Positions 27,151-36,611 of a stretch of 64,000 bases of DNA are shown here, in pieces. The number at the start of each line of letters is the position of its first letter. Within the stretch, counting starts at the first letter, position 1. Source of the stretch: Aporhodopirellula aestuarii (lineage in GTDB: Bacteria > Planctomycetota > Planctomycetia > Pirellulales > Pirellulaceae); contig NZ_JAMQBK010000060.1 of NCBI RefSeq assembly GCF_023701485.1, positions 124,001 through 188,000 of the forward strand. The letters are read 5' to 3'. Position numbers and translations under genes: made by a program. A model generated the notes under the pieces. That model saw nothing but the letters and a program-made list of their open reading frames with translations, was not told the DNA's origin and searched no databases.

Positions 27151-28362
27151 CTAGAAGTCCTCGTCGATGATTTCTTTGGAGGCACGAGATCCCAACGCCC
27201 CCCACAAGCCGAACGGGCTTTGGCTACCTGGCGTCTCAAGGTCCGTCCGCGATCCATGAATACCCACGTGCCCGCTGGCGCTATTACCTGCTTCGATAGA
27301 ATCGGTAATGAACTTCACCGCGCCATCGGTCATCAATACATGGCACCCGCCCTGATGGCGACTGCTAGGAGGGCAGATGCCTTCATAGTGAACTGCGTTT
27401 CCGCCACGATTCATGCAGACGCCTCGGTTGGGCGGCAACACGGTATTCATGCCGCTGAAGAAGATCCGGCCATAAGCCCACTTATAGCCTCGTTTTTCTT
27501 CCGCGTTACCGCGCATCCTTGTGGCCCAGAATTGAGGACGATCTGCTTGCAAATTGTCACGTTCGCACCAAAGCGTTCGAAAGGTAATGTAAGTCAAAAT
27601 GGCTCGCTCGGACGCGTGAGTTCGTTTGTCTTGATCTCCCAGGTCAGTGCAAATTTCACCCATGCAGATCGTATTCGCGAGGCCGTCGAGGATATCACGA
27701 AATTTCGTTTTTTGACGCGGTACAAACACTCCCCGCTGCGAGGCGCGAGTCTCGATTTGGGCGGTATCGTTCGTGCCGCCAGTATCATTGTGGGCACCTG
27801 AATGGCTGCGGCGCGCGGAATCGCCTAAGCAAACCACGTAATTGGTACGGCCCTGGCTAGGGAGTCCGACGCCGGGATCACTCGGACATCGCAATGACGG
27901 GATGTTCGTTAACCATGGCGCGTAAGGTCCTAAGGCACCGGTGTTGTGATTGTTGAGCGTCATTCGAGGGTTCGGACCCATCGGAGAAAAGCTAGCCGTC
28001 ATACCCGGTGCGCGGTAGGGATTCGAAATTTGTTCCCAAAGCGCTTGTTGCTCAAGAAATGGCGTCAAGCCGACCAAGGCACTTAGTTCGAGTCGATTGT
28101 GTCCTGGGTTTAACAGCGGGGCGCCACCTGACGGGCTCGCAGTTGTACCACCCATATGCACCGGAAGTTGATGATAAGCAGAGTGATAATTGTGAATACT
28201 CAGCCCAAGCTGTTTGAAATTGTTACTGCAACTCATTCGACGAGCAGCCTCGCGCGCCGCTTGAACGGCTGGTAACAGCAATCCAACCAGTACACCAATG
28301 ATCGCGATGACGACCAACAATTCGACAAGAGTAAAACCTGTGCTTCGACAATGTTTTTTCAT
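27151..28362 (-). CDS. DUF1559 pseudopilin-like protein
   Basis: From ATG 28362 the 403-residue protein begins with a type IV prepilin leader (short, basic) and the site [20 protein letters not shown]. The DUF1559 region follows ([18 protein letters not shown] type), and near the C-terminus is the diagnostic H[18 protein letters not shown] segment. DUF1559 proteins are greatly expanded in planctomycetes and are thought to form pseudopilus-like or surface structures. A small lipoprotein gene lies 74 bases upstream on the same strand, and the two may be one unit. AAGG is seen before the start. Confidence 0.92.
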   Translation of the reverse strand: MKKHCRSTGFTLVELLVVIAIIGVLVGLLLPAVQAAREAARRMSCSNNFKQLGLSIHNYHSAYHQLPVHMGGTTASPSGGAPLLNPGHNRLELSALVGLTPFLEQQALWEQISNPYRAPGMTASFSPMGPNPRMTLNNHNTGALGPYAPWLTNIPSLRCPSDPGVGLPSQGRTNYVVCLGDSARRSHSGAHNDTGGTNDTAQIETRASQRGVFVPRQKTKFRDILDGLANTICMGEICTDLGDQDKRTHASERAILTYITFRTLWCERDNLQADRPQFWATRMRGNAEEKRGYKWAYGRIFFSGMNTVLPPNRGVCMNRGGNAVHYEGICPPSSRHQGGCHVLMTDGAVKFITDSIEAGNSASGHVGIHGSRTDLETPGSQSPFGLWGALGSRASKEIIDEDF

Positions 28363-28436
28363 GGTCAAGCCTTCGTATAGAAATGAAAAAAATCACTCAC
28401 GTGAGTAATAAGAGTGGGCTTCGTTCTGCGAATAAA

Positions 28437-28682
28437 TCATTCGCTACCTGGGTCACCGAGTTCTCGTAGTTCAGCTTCAATGTCAGCATTCGAGACGCCC
28501 GCGCTCGGATCCTCATCAAGAACCGTCATGTCATTGTCTCGGAGGTCAGGATTCGAATCGAGAAAACGCTCCAACTCGCCTTTATCCGGTGACGTGCTGG
28601 CACCGGATCCTCCGCAGCCAACAACGCTGAGGACCAGTAACGCAACAAAAATCGATTCATGTCTTCGGGGGAACTTTTTCAT
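28437..28682 (-). CDS. Small lipoprotein, partner of the DUF1559 gene
   Basis: From ATG 28682 the 81-residue protein has a basic n-region (MKKFPRRHES), a hydrophobic core (IFVALLVLSVVG) and a lipobox-like VVGC, giving a lipid-anchored Cys followed by GGSGAS. The mature part is very acidic (many Asp and Glu). Small lipoproteins often sit beside DUF1559 genes in planctomycetes. An upstream in-frame ATG (28727) would put 15 residues before the signal, so I prefer 28682. Confidence 0.75.
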   Translation of the reverse strand: MKKFPRRHESIFVALLVLSVVGCGGSGASTSPDKGELERFLDSNPDLRDNDMTVLDEDPSAGVSNADIEAELRELGDPGSE

Positions 28683-29079
28683 TTTTGCCTTTTTGGAAAA
28701 CGGGAGTGTGTGGGAGAAACCACTCACGGATGAACAAGCCGAAAAAACGAAACCGAAGGAGACGGTAAGTTTTGAACCCCCTAACTCTGACTTATCGGAA
28801 ACCTAATAACCTTAACAAAAGGAGACCGAAAACCGCACAAAAGTGCCAAAAGGTCATTAACACGCGTCCAGTGACGCTTCAGATTCCTGTCGTAGCGACG
28901 CGATGAGCAGCTTGCCATACGCGTGTCTCACTCCCACGATTCGGATCGACCGACGATCCCCCAATGTCCGAGCGACACCTGAACGTGGTGTGCGACTACG
29001 CGTCAGATGATCGAGGTCGCGCGGTTTTCAAGGCGGCTCCTTTTTCCCAGGAACGTTGATTGTTTTAGTGCCTTTTTTA

Positions 29080-29128
29080 GCGGAACGGCGCAAGCCGTCC
29101 GGTCCGGAGTCGCCAGACGGCTCGCGCC
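29080..29128. repeat. Intergenic hairpin repeat, family C, copy 1
   Basis: GGCGCAAGCCGTC (29087-29099) pairs with GACGGCTCGCGCC (29116-29128), 12 of 13 positions plus one G-T. Bases 29080-29103 match 20 of 24 bases at 41620-41643. It lies in an 826-base gene-free spacer (28683-29508) between the lipoprotein start and the pepF end. I saw no convincing gene there; the open frames lack family features. Confidence 0.6.
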
Positions 29129-29508
29129 ATTTCGCTAGATTTGAAATCCTTCAGCAATACAATCGACGTCCCAAGGGAAAGAAAAGCCGGTGAAAAGAGG
29201 TGTGGCTTAGCGGCGAGATTTGGAACAAGCCAAGGACCTCTCCACGAAATGCCACGAGGGGAGCCGGTCTGTTTTCCGGTTCCTATGAACCGAAACGTTT
29301 GCAAAACGGCACAACTTCGAGTGCCGGGAAAATGGCAACAGCCAGCATGTGGGAAACAAGCTCGGTCAGCGGAATTCAGTGGCTCGGCCATCTTTCGCAA
29401 TGCGACGTGTTCACCTGGGTTGTTGGTTCGACAACCGCCACTGACGCGGTGCGGCTGATACGTTCAACAAGCCGCGACTGATATCGAGATCTACTTCGCC
29501 GATAGGCT

Positions 29509-31320
29509 TTAGATCAACTCGTCGAGTTGTTTGGTGAGGTCGGCGAAGTGATCGAGTGTTGTTTTGACCGCTTGTGGTTGGGTCATGTCCACGCCCGCTC
29601 CCTTGAGGAGATCAAGAGGATCTTGGCTGCACCCGCCGCGAAGGAAATTGAGGTAATCATTCAGTTCCGCTTCGCCGCCACCGAGTACCCTGCGGCTTAG
29701 CGCGACAGCGGCACTTAGACCGGTTGCATACTTGTAAACATAAAACGCACGGTAGAAGTGCGGGATCCGGAAACACTCGAGTTCCAACGCTTCGTCGACA
29801 ACGAAATCGGGTCCGAAATACGCGTCGAGTAGTTCGCGATAAGTTGCCCGTAAGGAGGCGACCGTCAACGGCTCTCCTGCTTCGGCCATCTCATGTGTGC
29901 GTTTTTCGAATTCGGCGAACATGGTTTGACGAACGACGGTGGCTCGCAATCCGTCGAGTTCGTTGTTGATCAGGTAAGCGCGCTCGGTGTCATCGGTCGC
30001 CCGCTCAAGCAGGTGCGCGGTCAACAATTGTTCGTTGAAGGTGCTGGCGACTTCGGCGACAAAGATCGTGTAGTTATAGTATTGGAACGGTTGATGCGAT
30101 GCCGAATACCAACTGTGCATCGAGTGTCCCGCTTCGTGGGCGAGCGTAAAGACGTCGTTGAGAACTTCTTCTTTGAAGTTCATCAGGATGAACGGGTCGC
30201 CATCGAACGATCCACAGCTGAACGCGCCGCTTTGTTTACCCCGGTTGGGATATCGATCCGACCAACGGCCCCGCAATCCGCTTTCGAGCGTGCCAACATA
30301 TTCGCTGCCAAGCGGTGCGAGTGATTCCAAGATTACTTCGACGGCTTGGTCCCAGGTGTGATGTTTCTTGACGTCCGAAAGGATCGGCACGTAGGTGTCG
30401 TAGTGGTGAAGATCGGACAGGCCCATCTTGCGTCGGCGGACGTCGAGATAGTGGTGCACGGCGGGCAAGGAATCTCGCACCGCCGAAATCAAATTATCGT
30501 AAACCGTCGTCGGCATGTTGTCGGGGAACAGCGACGCTTCCAAACTGCTTTCGTAGTTGCGAGCCCGGGCGTAGTAAACGTCCCGCTGGATGCTGCCGGC
30601 GAGGGTCGCGGCGAGTGTGTTTCGGTGGTTGTCGAATACTTCGTAGTATTGATCAAACGCCGCTTTGCGGACTTCCCGTTTTGGGCTTTGTAGGAATTGG
30701 CTGAACGTCGCGTGCGAGAGTTCGATCGTTCGTCCGTGTTCGTCGGTGAGGTCACCAAACTTCAAGTCGGCATCGTTGAGTTGGCGAAAGGCGTTTCCTG
30801 CGGCGCCGGACATTTCGCCCTGCATGGCGAGCAGCCGCTCTTCGCGATCGGTGAGGGTATGCGGCCGATAACGCACGATCCGTTCGAGTTGCAATTTGAA
30901 ATCGGCGAGTTTGGGATCAGCTAAAAACGCGTCCATCTTGTCGGCGTCGATGGCGAGCAGTTCGGGTCGCACGAAGCTGGCCGCCTGCGACGCTTTCATG
31001 ACGAGGTTTTGAAACCGGAGCTTGCGTGCTTGATGATCGCTGTTGCCTTGGTCTTCGCTTGTTCGCAGGAACGCGTACGTTCCTAGTCGTTCGGCGAGCC
31101 GGTCAATTTCAAGGTCAAAGGTCAGGAACTCAAGCAGCGTGTCGACGCTTTCACCTAACCGGCCTTGATAGGTTTCGAACCGATCGATTTGGCTGGCGAC
31201 TTTGTCGAAGTCTGCTTGCCAACCTTCTTCGGTTTCATAGAGGCTCGACAGGTCCCAGCAATCTGTGGCGGGCACTTCGCTTCGTAGAGGCAGTTTGGTC
31301 GTGGCGGTAGTCGCGGTCAT
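29509..31320 (-). CDS. pepF: Oligoendopeptidase F (M3B metallopeptidase)
   Basis: The 603-residue cytoplasmic enzyme has the zinc motif HEAGH (395-399) in FTLAHEAGHSMHSWY, and the third ligand Glu in the following helix (IFVAEVASTFNE). The N-terminal 200 residues form the helical lid typical of PepF. PepF cuts short peptides and recycles exported signal fragments. No signal peptide is present. It is a single gene, 93 bases downstream of coaD on the same strand. Length and motifs fit the family closely. Confidence 0.95.
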   Translation of the reverse strand: MTATTATTKLPLRSEVPATDCWDLSSLYETEEGWQADFDKVASQIDRFETYQGRLGESVDTLLEFLTFDLEIDRLAERLGTYAFLRTSEDQGNSDHQARKLRFQNLVMKASQAASFVRPELLAIDADKMDAFLADPKLADFKLQLERIVRYRPHTLTDREERLLAMQGEMSGAAGNAFRQLNDADLKFGDLTDEHGRTIELSHATFSQFLQSPKREVRKAAFDQYYEVFDNHRNTLAATLAGSIQRDVYYARARNYESSLEASLFPDNMPTTVYDNLISAVRDSLPAVHHYLDVRRRKMGLSDLHHYDTYVPILSDVKKHHTWDQAVEVILESLAPLGSEYVGTLESGLRGRWSDRYPNRGKQSGAFSCGSFDGDPFILMNFKEEVLNDVFTLAHEAGHSMHSWYSASHQPFQYYNYTIFVAEVASTFNEQLLTAHLLERATDDTERAYLINNELDGLRATVVRQTMFAEFEKRTHEMAEAGEPLTVASLRATYRELLDAYFGPDFVVDEALELECFRIPHFYRAFYVYKYATGLSAAVALSRRVLGGGEAELNDYLNFLRGGCSQDPLDLLKGAGVDMTQPQAVKTTLDHFADLTKQLDELI

Positions 31321-31413
31321 CGTTGCAATCCATTGAAAAGAGGGTTGGGCTCAGTTGAGAGCTGAGCGACATTCGTGAGTGGTTAGTGAATCGAAAGTAG
31401 AAAATGGCGAACG

Positions 31414-31971
31414 TTAGTTTGGGATTCGCATCTTTTGGCGAATCGCAGTCACGATTTCTTGAGGAACGAACTTCGCCAGATGAGCATCGTCATCGCTGAT
31501 CATCGCGATTTGCTTCAACAACGAACTGCTCACGTGAGCAAACCGTTCGTCCGCCATCAGGAACACTGTCTCGATTGCGGGATCGAGTTGGCGGTTGGCC
31601 ATCAACATTGTGAATTCACCCGCAATGTCGGTCAGCGGGCGGATACCGCGAACCATCACACCGGCACCAAGAGATCGAACAAAGTCGACGGCGAGCGTAT
31701 CGAACGTTTTCACGCGGACGTTGGGCAAATCGCGGGTGACCATCGACACCAATTCGACTCGTTCGTCGATGTCGAACAATGGCCGCTTGTCGGCGTTGAT
31801 ACCGATTCCGACGGTGAGCGAGTCGAAGATTTTGGAGGCTCGCTCGATGATATGTAAATGTCCCGACGTGATCGGGTCGAACGATCCGGTGTAGACCGCC
31901 GTTCGATGAGAGAGCCCGTCCGAGCCAACGGTTTTTTCGCCGGGGCGCACGTCGTTCGTGGATTCACGCAA
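31414..31971 (-). CDS. coaD: Phosphopantetheine adenylyltransferase
   Basis: The core starts at AVYTGSFDPITSGHLHIIER, with the T/HxGH nucleotidyltransferase motif. VRGIRPLTDIAGEFTMLMAN binds pantetheine and SSSLLKQIA is the late ATP motif. It makes dephospho-CoA from phosphopantetheine and ATP. The frame allows TTG 31971 or GTG 31950 as start; both add about 15-25 residues before the family's usual N-terminus, so the exact start is uncertain. It lies 27 bases after the class V aminotransferase gene and is probably in its transcript. Confidence 0.95.
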   Translation of the reverse strand: MRESTNDVRPGEKTVGSDGLSHRTAVYTGSFDPITSGHLHIIERASKIFDSLTVGIGINADKRPLFDIDERVELVSMVTRDLPNVRVKTFDTLAVDFVRSLGAGVMVRGIRPLTDIAGEFTMLMANRQLDPAIETVFLMADERFAHVSSSLLKQIAMISDDDAHLAKFVPQEIVTAIRQKMRIPN

Positions 31972-31998
31972 GGGATCGGGTCCGTGTCTGGGTGGGGT

Positions 31999-33186
31999 TC
32001 AGGAGGAAATAAGATCTGCCAGTCGCTTAAGATCGACGTCGTCATTGTAGACGTGAACGCTGGCCCGTACGCCCCCGCCTCGGCAACTGACCACAACCCC
32101 ATTTTCGATCGCGCGGGTGCGGAAGTCCGCGGGTGACTCTCCCGGTACTTCGAAAGTCACGATTCCGCTGCCGTGAATCTCGGGAGGATCGTTCTGGAAA
32201 AGCGGTTTTGCCCCTTTTTCGGTGATCAATTGGCGGAGCCGGGCGGCCCGCTCGAGCACGCGATCGCCGATCGCAGCGGGGCCGTGGATTCGGCCGACCT
32301 CGACAAACAATTCCAGAGACGAGGCAAACGCCATCAGTCCCGACATGTTCGCCGAACCGGTTTCGAACCGCCCCGCGTCGTCTCGCAGATCAAACGTCGC
32401 ACCGGAAAACAGATGGGCGTTCCGCACGCTCGCCCATCCCACGTTTTCGCACCGCAGCGTTTCCAGATGCCGGCGACGGATTACTGCCACGCCAGCGCCC
32501 TCGGGTCCGAGCATCCATTTATGCCCGTCGGCGGAGAGGAAATCGACGTCACAGGTACTGAGATCGAGCGGATAGATTCCCATCCCTTGAATCGCATCCA
32601 AGAACACCAGCACGCCGCGGGCGTGGGCTTCGGTGACCAACGCATCCAAATCGATCCGAAATCCGCTCGCGTAGCCGACCCAACTGACGGCGATCATTTT
32701 CGTATTGTCGTCGATCGCCGCGATTAGATCGTCAACTTCGACACGGCCATCGCGGCGGGCAATCGTTTTGACTTCCACACCACGATCGGCGAGGTTGAGC
32801 CACGGGAATCGGTTACTCGGAAATTCGCCTTCGGGCAAAACCACGTTGTCGCCGTTTTGCCATGGGTAACCGTTGGCGACGATATTGATCCCCGCGGTCG
32901 TGTTGGGAACCAGCGCGACTTCGTCCTTGTCGCATTGAACCAGTTCGGCGGTTAAGCCGCGGAGCGTCTCGACTTTGGCTGACCACTCGAGCCAATGCAC
33001 GTCACCACTCGTCGAGGCCATGTCGGTGAATTGCCGCAACGTTTCGGCAGCAGGTTGGCTGAGCGGCGCGACGGCGGAGTGATCGAAGTATGCCCAATTA
33101 TTGGTGACAGGCATTTGATCTCGCCACCACGACCAGACTTCGTCGAGTTGTTTGGGACACGGGATCGATGTCAAAGATTCACTCAC
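31999..33186 (-). CDS. Class V aminotransferase / cysteine desulfurase-like protein
   Basis: The 395-residue PLP enzyme has the class V fold. The PLP-binding Lys is Lys 223 in SADGHKWMLGPEG. The ring-contacting Asp is Asp 197 in VFLDAIQGMG with Gln 200 three residues on. VSWVGYASGFRIDL comes before it. It groups with NifS/isopenicillin-epimerase-like proteins of unknown substrate. The start overlaps the stop of the methyltransferase gene by four bases, so it is translationally coupled to it. No catalytic Cys loop typical of IscS is obvious, so I do not call it IscS. Confidence 0.88.
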   Translation of the reverse strand: MSESLTSIPCPKQLDEVWSWWRDQMPVTNNWAYFDHSAVAPLSQPAAETLRQFTDMASTSGDVHWLEWSAKVETLRGLTAELVQCDKDEVALVPNTTAGINIVANGYPWQNGDNVVLPEGEFPSNRFPWLNLADRGVEVKTIARRDGRVEVDDLIAAIDDNTKMIAVSWVGYASGFRIDLDALVTEAHARGVLVFLDAIQGMGIYPLDLSTCDVDFLSADGHKWMLGPEGAGVAVIRRRHLETLRCENVGWASVRNAHLFSGATFDLRDDAGRFETGSANMSGLMAFASSLELFVEVGRIHGPAAIGDRVLERAARLRQLITEKGAKPLFQNDPPEIHGSGIVTFEVPGESPADFRTRAIENGVVVSCRGGGVRASVHVYNDDVDLKRLADLISS

Positions 33187-34238
33187 GACTTCGTTCCGAT
33201 CATCATGCCCAATCCCGTGCGGCTGGCGGCGATGAAGGTGAATTGGATGTTTTCATAGCCCGCATCTTTCATTCGTTGTTCGGCGACGGGAAGCTCGGGA
33301 ATCTCGCCTTTGTCGGTTTGAATTTCCATCCGCAACGCTTCGAGTGATTCGGCAAGCATCGGTTGATGCGGGCCGCGGAACGAATCGATCACGATCAAAC
33401 GCCCACCGGTCTTGAGGCTCGCGAACGTGGTATCGAGCATCTGTCTGACTAGTGAGGCCGGAAACGCGTGCAACCGTTGAGCGATGACGATCATGTCATA
33501 GGTCGCATCTGGAAGGGTCACGCCGGGAACGTCGCCGACTCGCGTTTCGAATCGCTCCGATAAACCGATCGACGTTGCGGTGGTCGTTGCGGCGGCCAAG
33601 GCGGCTTGGTTGTCGATTGCGGTAACTCGCATCGCAGGCTCACGAAACGCCATCGCACAACTCCAGACCGCTGACCCGCAGCCGAAGTCGAGCAGCTCGA
33701 TCGGTTCGCGTGTCGGCTCGGCCGAGGAGGCTTGGTTGTTTTCAACTTCTATGGGGTCGGGCGGGGTAGATCCCAGGTCGAGGATCTCGGCGACCTGCAT
33801 CGCCGCAGGCGTATGAACCCACTGCGTCGCGGCGATCGCATCGAATCTCTTCTGCAATTGGCCGGTGATCGCAGAATCATTCGGTGTCGTTTCGTCGGCG
33901 GATGGGTCCGCTGGCGAACGACGCAGCGAGTCAGCGAGTCCGTTCCAAGTTGAGTCACCGAGATCCGCGTCGTACTGACAGAGCAACCGCGCGGTGGACG
34001 AGAGTGCGTAGTCTTCCTGGTACTGTTCGATGATTCCGACAGCGATCAATGACTGGATCAACATGAAGACGCGTGGTTGCGGAATTTTTAAGTTCTCAGC
34101 CAACGTCTCGACGGTCTTTTGCCCTTCGGCGAGTTGATCAAAAAGACCGATTTGTCGCGCCGCCCGCAGGATGTGCGAGGTCGCGTTGATCGTCATGAGC
34201 TCCTGATAGTGATCGAGCGTGCGATCTTGATTCGACAT
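33183..34238 (-). CDS. SAM-dependent methyltransferase with winged-helix dimerisation domain
   Basis: The 351-residue protein has an N-terminal winged-helix domain (about 10-90, TLAENLKIPQPRVFMLIQSL) typical of small-molecule O-methyltransferases. The class I SAM fold follows: LLDFGCGSAVWS (182-193), an acidic end of strand 2 (VTAIDN), and MIVIAQRLHAFP. The linker between the domains (100-180) is poorly conserved and rich in Ser, Asp and Pro. The stop overlaps the aminotransferase start by four bases. The pathway is unknown; a shared small-molecule pathway with the aminotransferase is possible. Confidence 0.85.
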   Translation of the reverse strand: MSNQDRTLDHYQELMTINATSHILRAARQIGLFDQLAEGQKTVETLAENLKIPQPRVFMLIQSLIAVGIIEQYQEDYALSSTARLLCQYDADLGDSTWNGLADSLRRSPADPSADETTPNDSAITGQLQKRFDAIAATQWVHTPAAMQVAEILDLGSTPPDPIEVENNQASSAEPTREPIELLDFGCGSAVWSCAMAFREPAMRVTAIDNQAALAAATTTATSIGLSERFETRVGDVPGVTLPDATYDMIVIAQRLHAFPASLVRQMLDTTFASLKTGGRLIVIDSFRGPHQPMLAESLEALRMEIQTDKGEIPELPVAEQRMKDAGYENIQFTFIAASRTGLGMMIGTKS

Positions 34239-34304
34239 ATTCTGTATGGGGTTGAGTGTGTGGTTAAGTTGCGATCAGGGAGCCGAGGGGGCGTTGCCGC
34301 TCGC

Positions 34305-35540
34305 TCACCATTCTTCGCCACGCAGGCGTGCGATTTCCATCGCGTCTTTGTCGCCGCGTCCCGACAGGCAAATCACGAGATGTTCTTTCTCGGACATGTC
34401 GGCTGCCAGTTCGATGGCTTTCGCGACCGCGTGAGCCGTCTCGAGTGCACACAGGATTCCTTCGGTGGTTGCCAGACGTTCGAACGCTTTCATCGCTTCG
34501 TCGTCGCGGCAGCCGATATAGTCGACCCGGTGCGTGTCTTTCCAGTAGCTGTGTTCGGGACCGACGCCGGGATAATCCAAACCAGCACTCATTGAGTGAA
34601 CGTCGCAGGTTTGGCCGTCTTCGTCTTGCATCACGTAACTGTAGCTGCCGTGCAACACTCCGGGGCTCCCGTAGGACAATGGCGAGGCATGATCGCCAGC
34701 GGCGTTGGACCGTCCGCCCGCTTCGACGCCGACCATGCGGACGCCTTCATCTTCGACAAAGGGATAGAACATGCCGGCTGCGTTGGATCCGCCACCGACA
34801 CAGGCCACCACGCAATCGGGCAACCGTTCGAATGAGTCACGGCATTGTTCGCGGGTTTCGCGACCGATCACGGATTGAAAATCGCGAACCATCATCGGGA
34901 ACGGATGTGGGCCGATGACGCTGCCGATGATGTAGTGAGTGTCTTCGACCGAGGACATCCAATCCCGCATCGCCTCGTTAACGGCGTCACGCAGGGTTCG
35001 CGAACCGCTCTCGACAGGCGAGATGGTGGCCCCGAGCAGCTTCATGCTGAACACGTTTGGTTTTTGCCGACGGATGTCTTCGGCGCCCATGTAGATCGTG
35101 CACGGCAGTCCGAAGTGGGCACAGGCGGTGGCGCTGGCGACGCCGTGTTGTCCAGCACCGGTTTCGGCGATCACGCGGGTCTTGCCCATCCGCAACGTTA
35201 ACAGTGCTTGGCCGATCGTGTTATTGATCTTGTGAGCGCCGGTGTGGTTGAGATCCTCTCGTTTGAGCCAGATCTGTGCACCGCCCACGCTATCGGACAA
35301 CCGTTTCGCATGGTACAGCGGGCTGGGGCGACCGACGAATGTTTTCAACAAACCGCTGAGTTCTCGTTGAAACTCGGGATCCTTCTTGGCAGCTTCGTAT
35401 TCTTCAGCGAGCTGGTCGAGGGCCCGGGTGAGGGTTTCGGGAACGAAGCGGCCACCGAAGTCGCCAAACCGGCCATTGGGATCGGGAACGTGGGCGGTCG
35501 CGGGAGTGTTATCCGAAGCGGACGAATCGGCAATACTCAT
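34305..35540 (-). CDS. trpB: Tryptophan synthase beta chain
   Basis: The 411-residue PLP enzyme starts [13 protein letters not shown] after a 20-residue leader. It carries the PLP lysine in [15 protein letters not shown] (Lys 104), the glycine-rich phosphate site [12 protein letters not shown], and the ALETAHA helix. It makes tryptophan from indole and serine. trpA is not adjacent, which differs from most bacteria. TTG 35543 precedes ATG 35540; I use the ATG. The gene starts back-to-back with the DUF429-like gene. Confidence 0.97.
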   Translation of the reverse strand: MSIADSSASDNTPATAHVPDPNGRFGDFGGRFVPETLTRALDQLAEEYEAAKKDPEFQRELSGLLKTFVGRPSPLYHAKRLSDSVGGAQIWLKREDLNHTGAHKINNTIGQALLTLRMGKTRVIAETGAGQHGVASATACAHFGLPCTIYMGAEDIRRQKPNVFSMKLLGATISPVESGSRTLRDAVNEAMRDWMSSVEDTHYIIGSVIGPHPFPMMVRDFQSVIGRETREQCRDSFERLPDCVVACVGGGSNAAGMFYPFVEDEGVRMVGVEAGGRSNAAGDHASPLSYGSPGVLHGSYSYVMQDEDGQTCDVHSMSAGLDYPGVGPEHSYWKDTHRVDYIGCRDDEAMKAFERLATTEGILCALETAHAVAKAIELAADMSEKEHLVICLSGRGDKDAMEIARLRGEEW

Positions 35541-35564
35541 CAAATCTCAGTCGGGTAAAAAGGG

Positions 35565-36515
35565 ATGCACCGGGAACGAATGATTGTCACTGGAGAGGAA
35601 AACTTGGTCAACGCGACGCACGCTCGGATCTCGCGTTTTCAGCCTCAAACAATCATGGGGGTTGACTTCAGTGGCGCCGCACAGGCGGGTAAAAACGCTT
35701 GGATTGCGGAATTGCAGGTCAACGGTGGAGGCAAACGCTCGGCAGCCTCTCAACCGCTTAAACTCGTCGATCTGCAACCGCTCGGTCGGGCTGCGGGCGA
35801 TCCGGGACGCAATATTGTGTGCAAATACCTGGCCGAAAAAATCCTCGACAGCCGGGGGGCGTTGTGGGGAATGGATTTCCCGTTCGGTTTGCCGATCGAA
35901 CTCGGGCTGGGCGATTGGCCGGATCAGATCCGACACGTCACCGATTTCGATGGAGATGCTCAATCGTACGGCCGTCATCTGGTAAAAATCGCCCGCCGTC
36001 TCGGTGATTCGATGCACATCCGACGGGAAACGGATCGCGAGACCCGCACCCCGTTCGACTGTTATCACTACCGAATCATCTATCAAACGTTTCACGGAAT
36101 GCGGGACGTCCTGGCCCGCATCGCCGGAAACGCACACACGCTCGTGATGCCGTTTGATAGTGATCGTTTGGACCGGGGAGAGTTGAAAGTGATGGACGTG
36201 CGGCGGATCGTGGTGGAGGCGTGTCCATCGTCAACGCTTTGGCGAATGTCTTTGCCACGCCAAAAATACAAACAATCAGGAGGAAAACCGCCGGATGAGG
36301 TTCGCCGCAAAAATCGTCGCGTGATCCTCACTGCGATTTCACGTGTCGTGGAGATGTCTGCGTATCGACGCAAAGTCATGATGGAAAATCCGGGCGGCGA
36401 TGCCCTCGATGCGGTGATCGCCGCGGTGGGGGTGTGGTCCGCGTGGAATCGCGACGACCATTCGGAAATCGCTCGACATTCACGCTATCGACAAGAGGGC
36501 CGAGTCTATTGCTAG
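35565..36515 (+). CDS. DUF429-like protein, RNase H-type fold
   Basis: The 316-residue protein resembles DUF429. It has GVDFSGAAQAG (first acidic strand), ALWGMDFPFGLP (second Asp), VVEACPSSTLWRM (Glu) and DALDAVIAAVGVW (final Asp helix), a pattern of four acidic residues like that of RNase H-fold nucleases. The function of the family is unknown. Only 24 bases separate this start from the trpB start on the other strand. ATG 35655 (MGVDFSG) would leave room for promoters and gives a 286-residue protein, so the N-terminal 30 residues are doubtful. Confidence 0.75.
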   Translation: MHRERMIVTGEENLVNATHARISRFQPQTIMGVDFSGAAQAGKNAWIAELQVNGGGKRSAASQPLKLVDLQPLGRAAGDPGRNIVCKYLAEKILDSRGALWGMDFPFGLPIELGLGDWPDQIRHVTDFDGDAQSYGRHLVKIARRLGDSMHIRRETDRETRTPFDCYHYRIIYQTFHGMRDVLARIAGNAHTLVMPFDSDRLDRGELKVMDVRRIVVEACPSSTLWRMSLPRQKYKQSGGKPPDEVRRKNRRVILTAISRVVEMSAYRRKVMMENPGGDALDAVIAAVGVWSAWNRDDHSEIARHSRYRQEGRVYC

Positions 36516-36611
36516 CTTTTGTTGATTGCCCGCCTTTTCTGAACTGATATTTTCTCATTCCAAATCCCAACACACTGATTGCCCATCCGAACACACTGGG
36601 AAGCTTGAACC

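Noticed and set aside
29077-29400. Small minus-strand open frame between the lipoprotein and pepF
   Set aside because: It runs through the hairpin repeat at 29080-29128, has no start signal and no plausible composition.
35547-36137. Minus-strand open frame opposite the DUF429-like gene
   Set aside because: The plus frame carries the conserved acidic motifs; the minus frame carries none.
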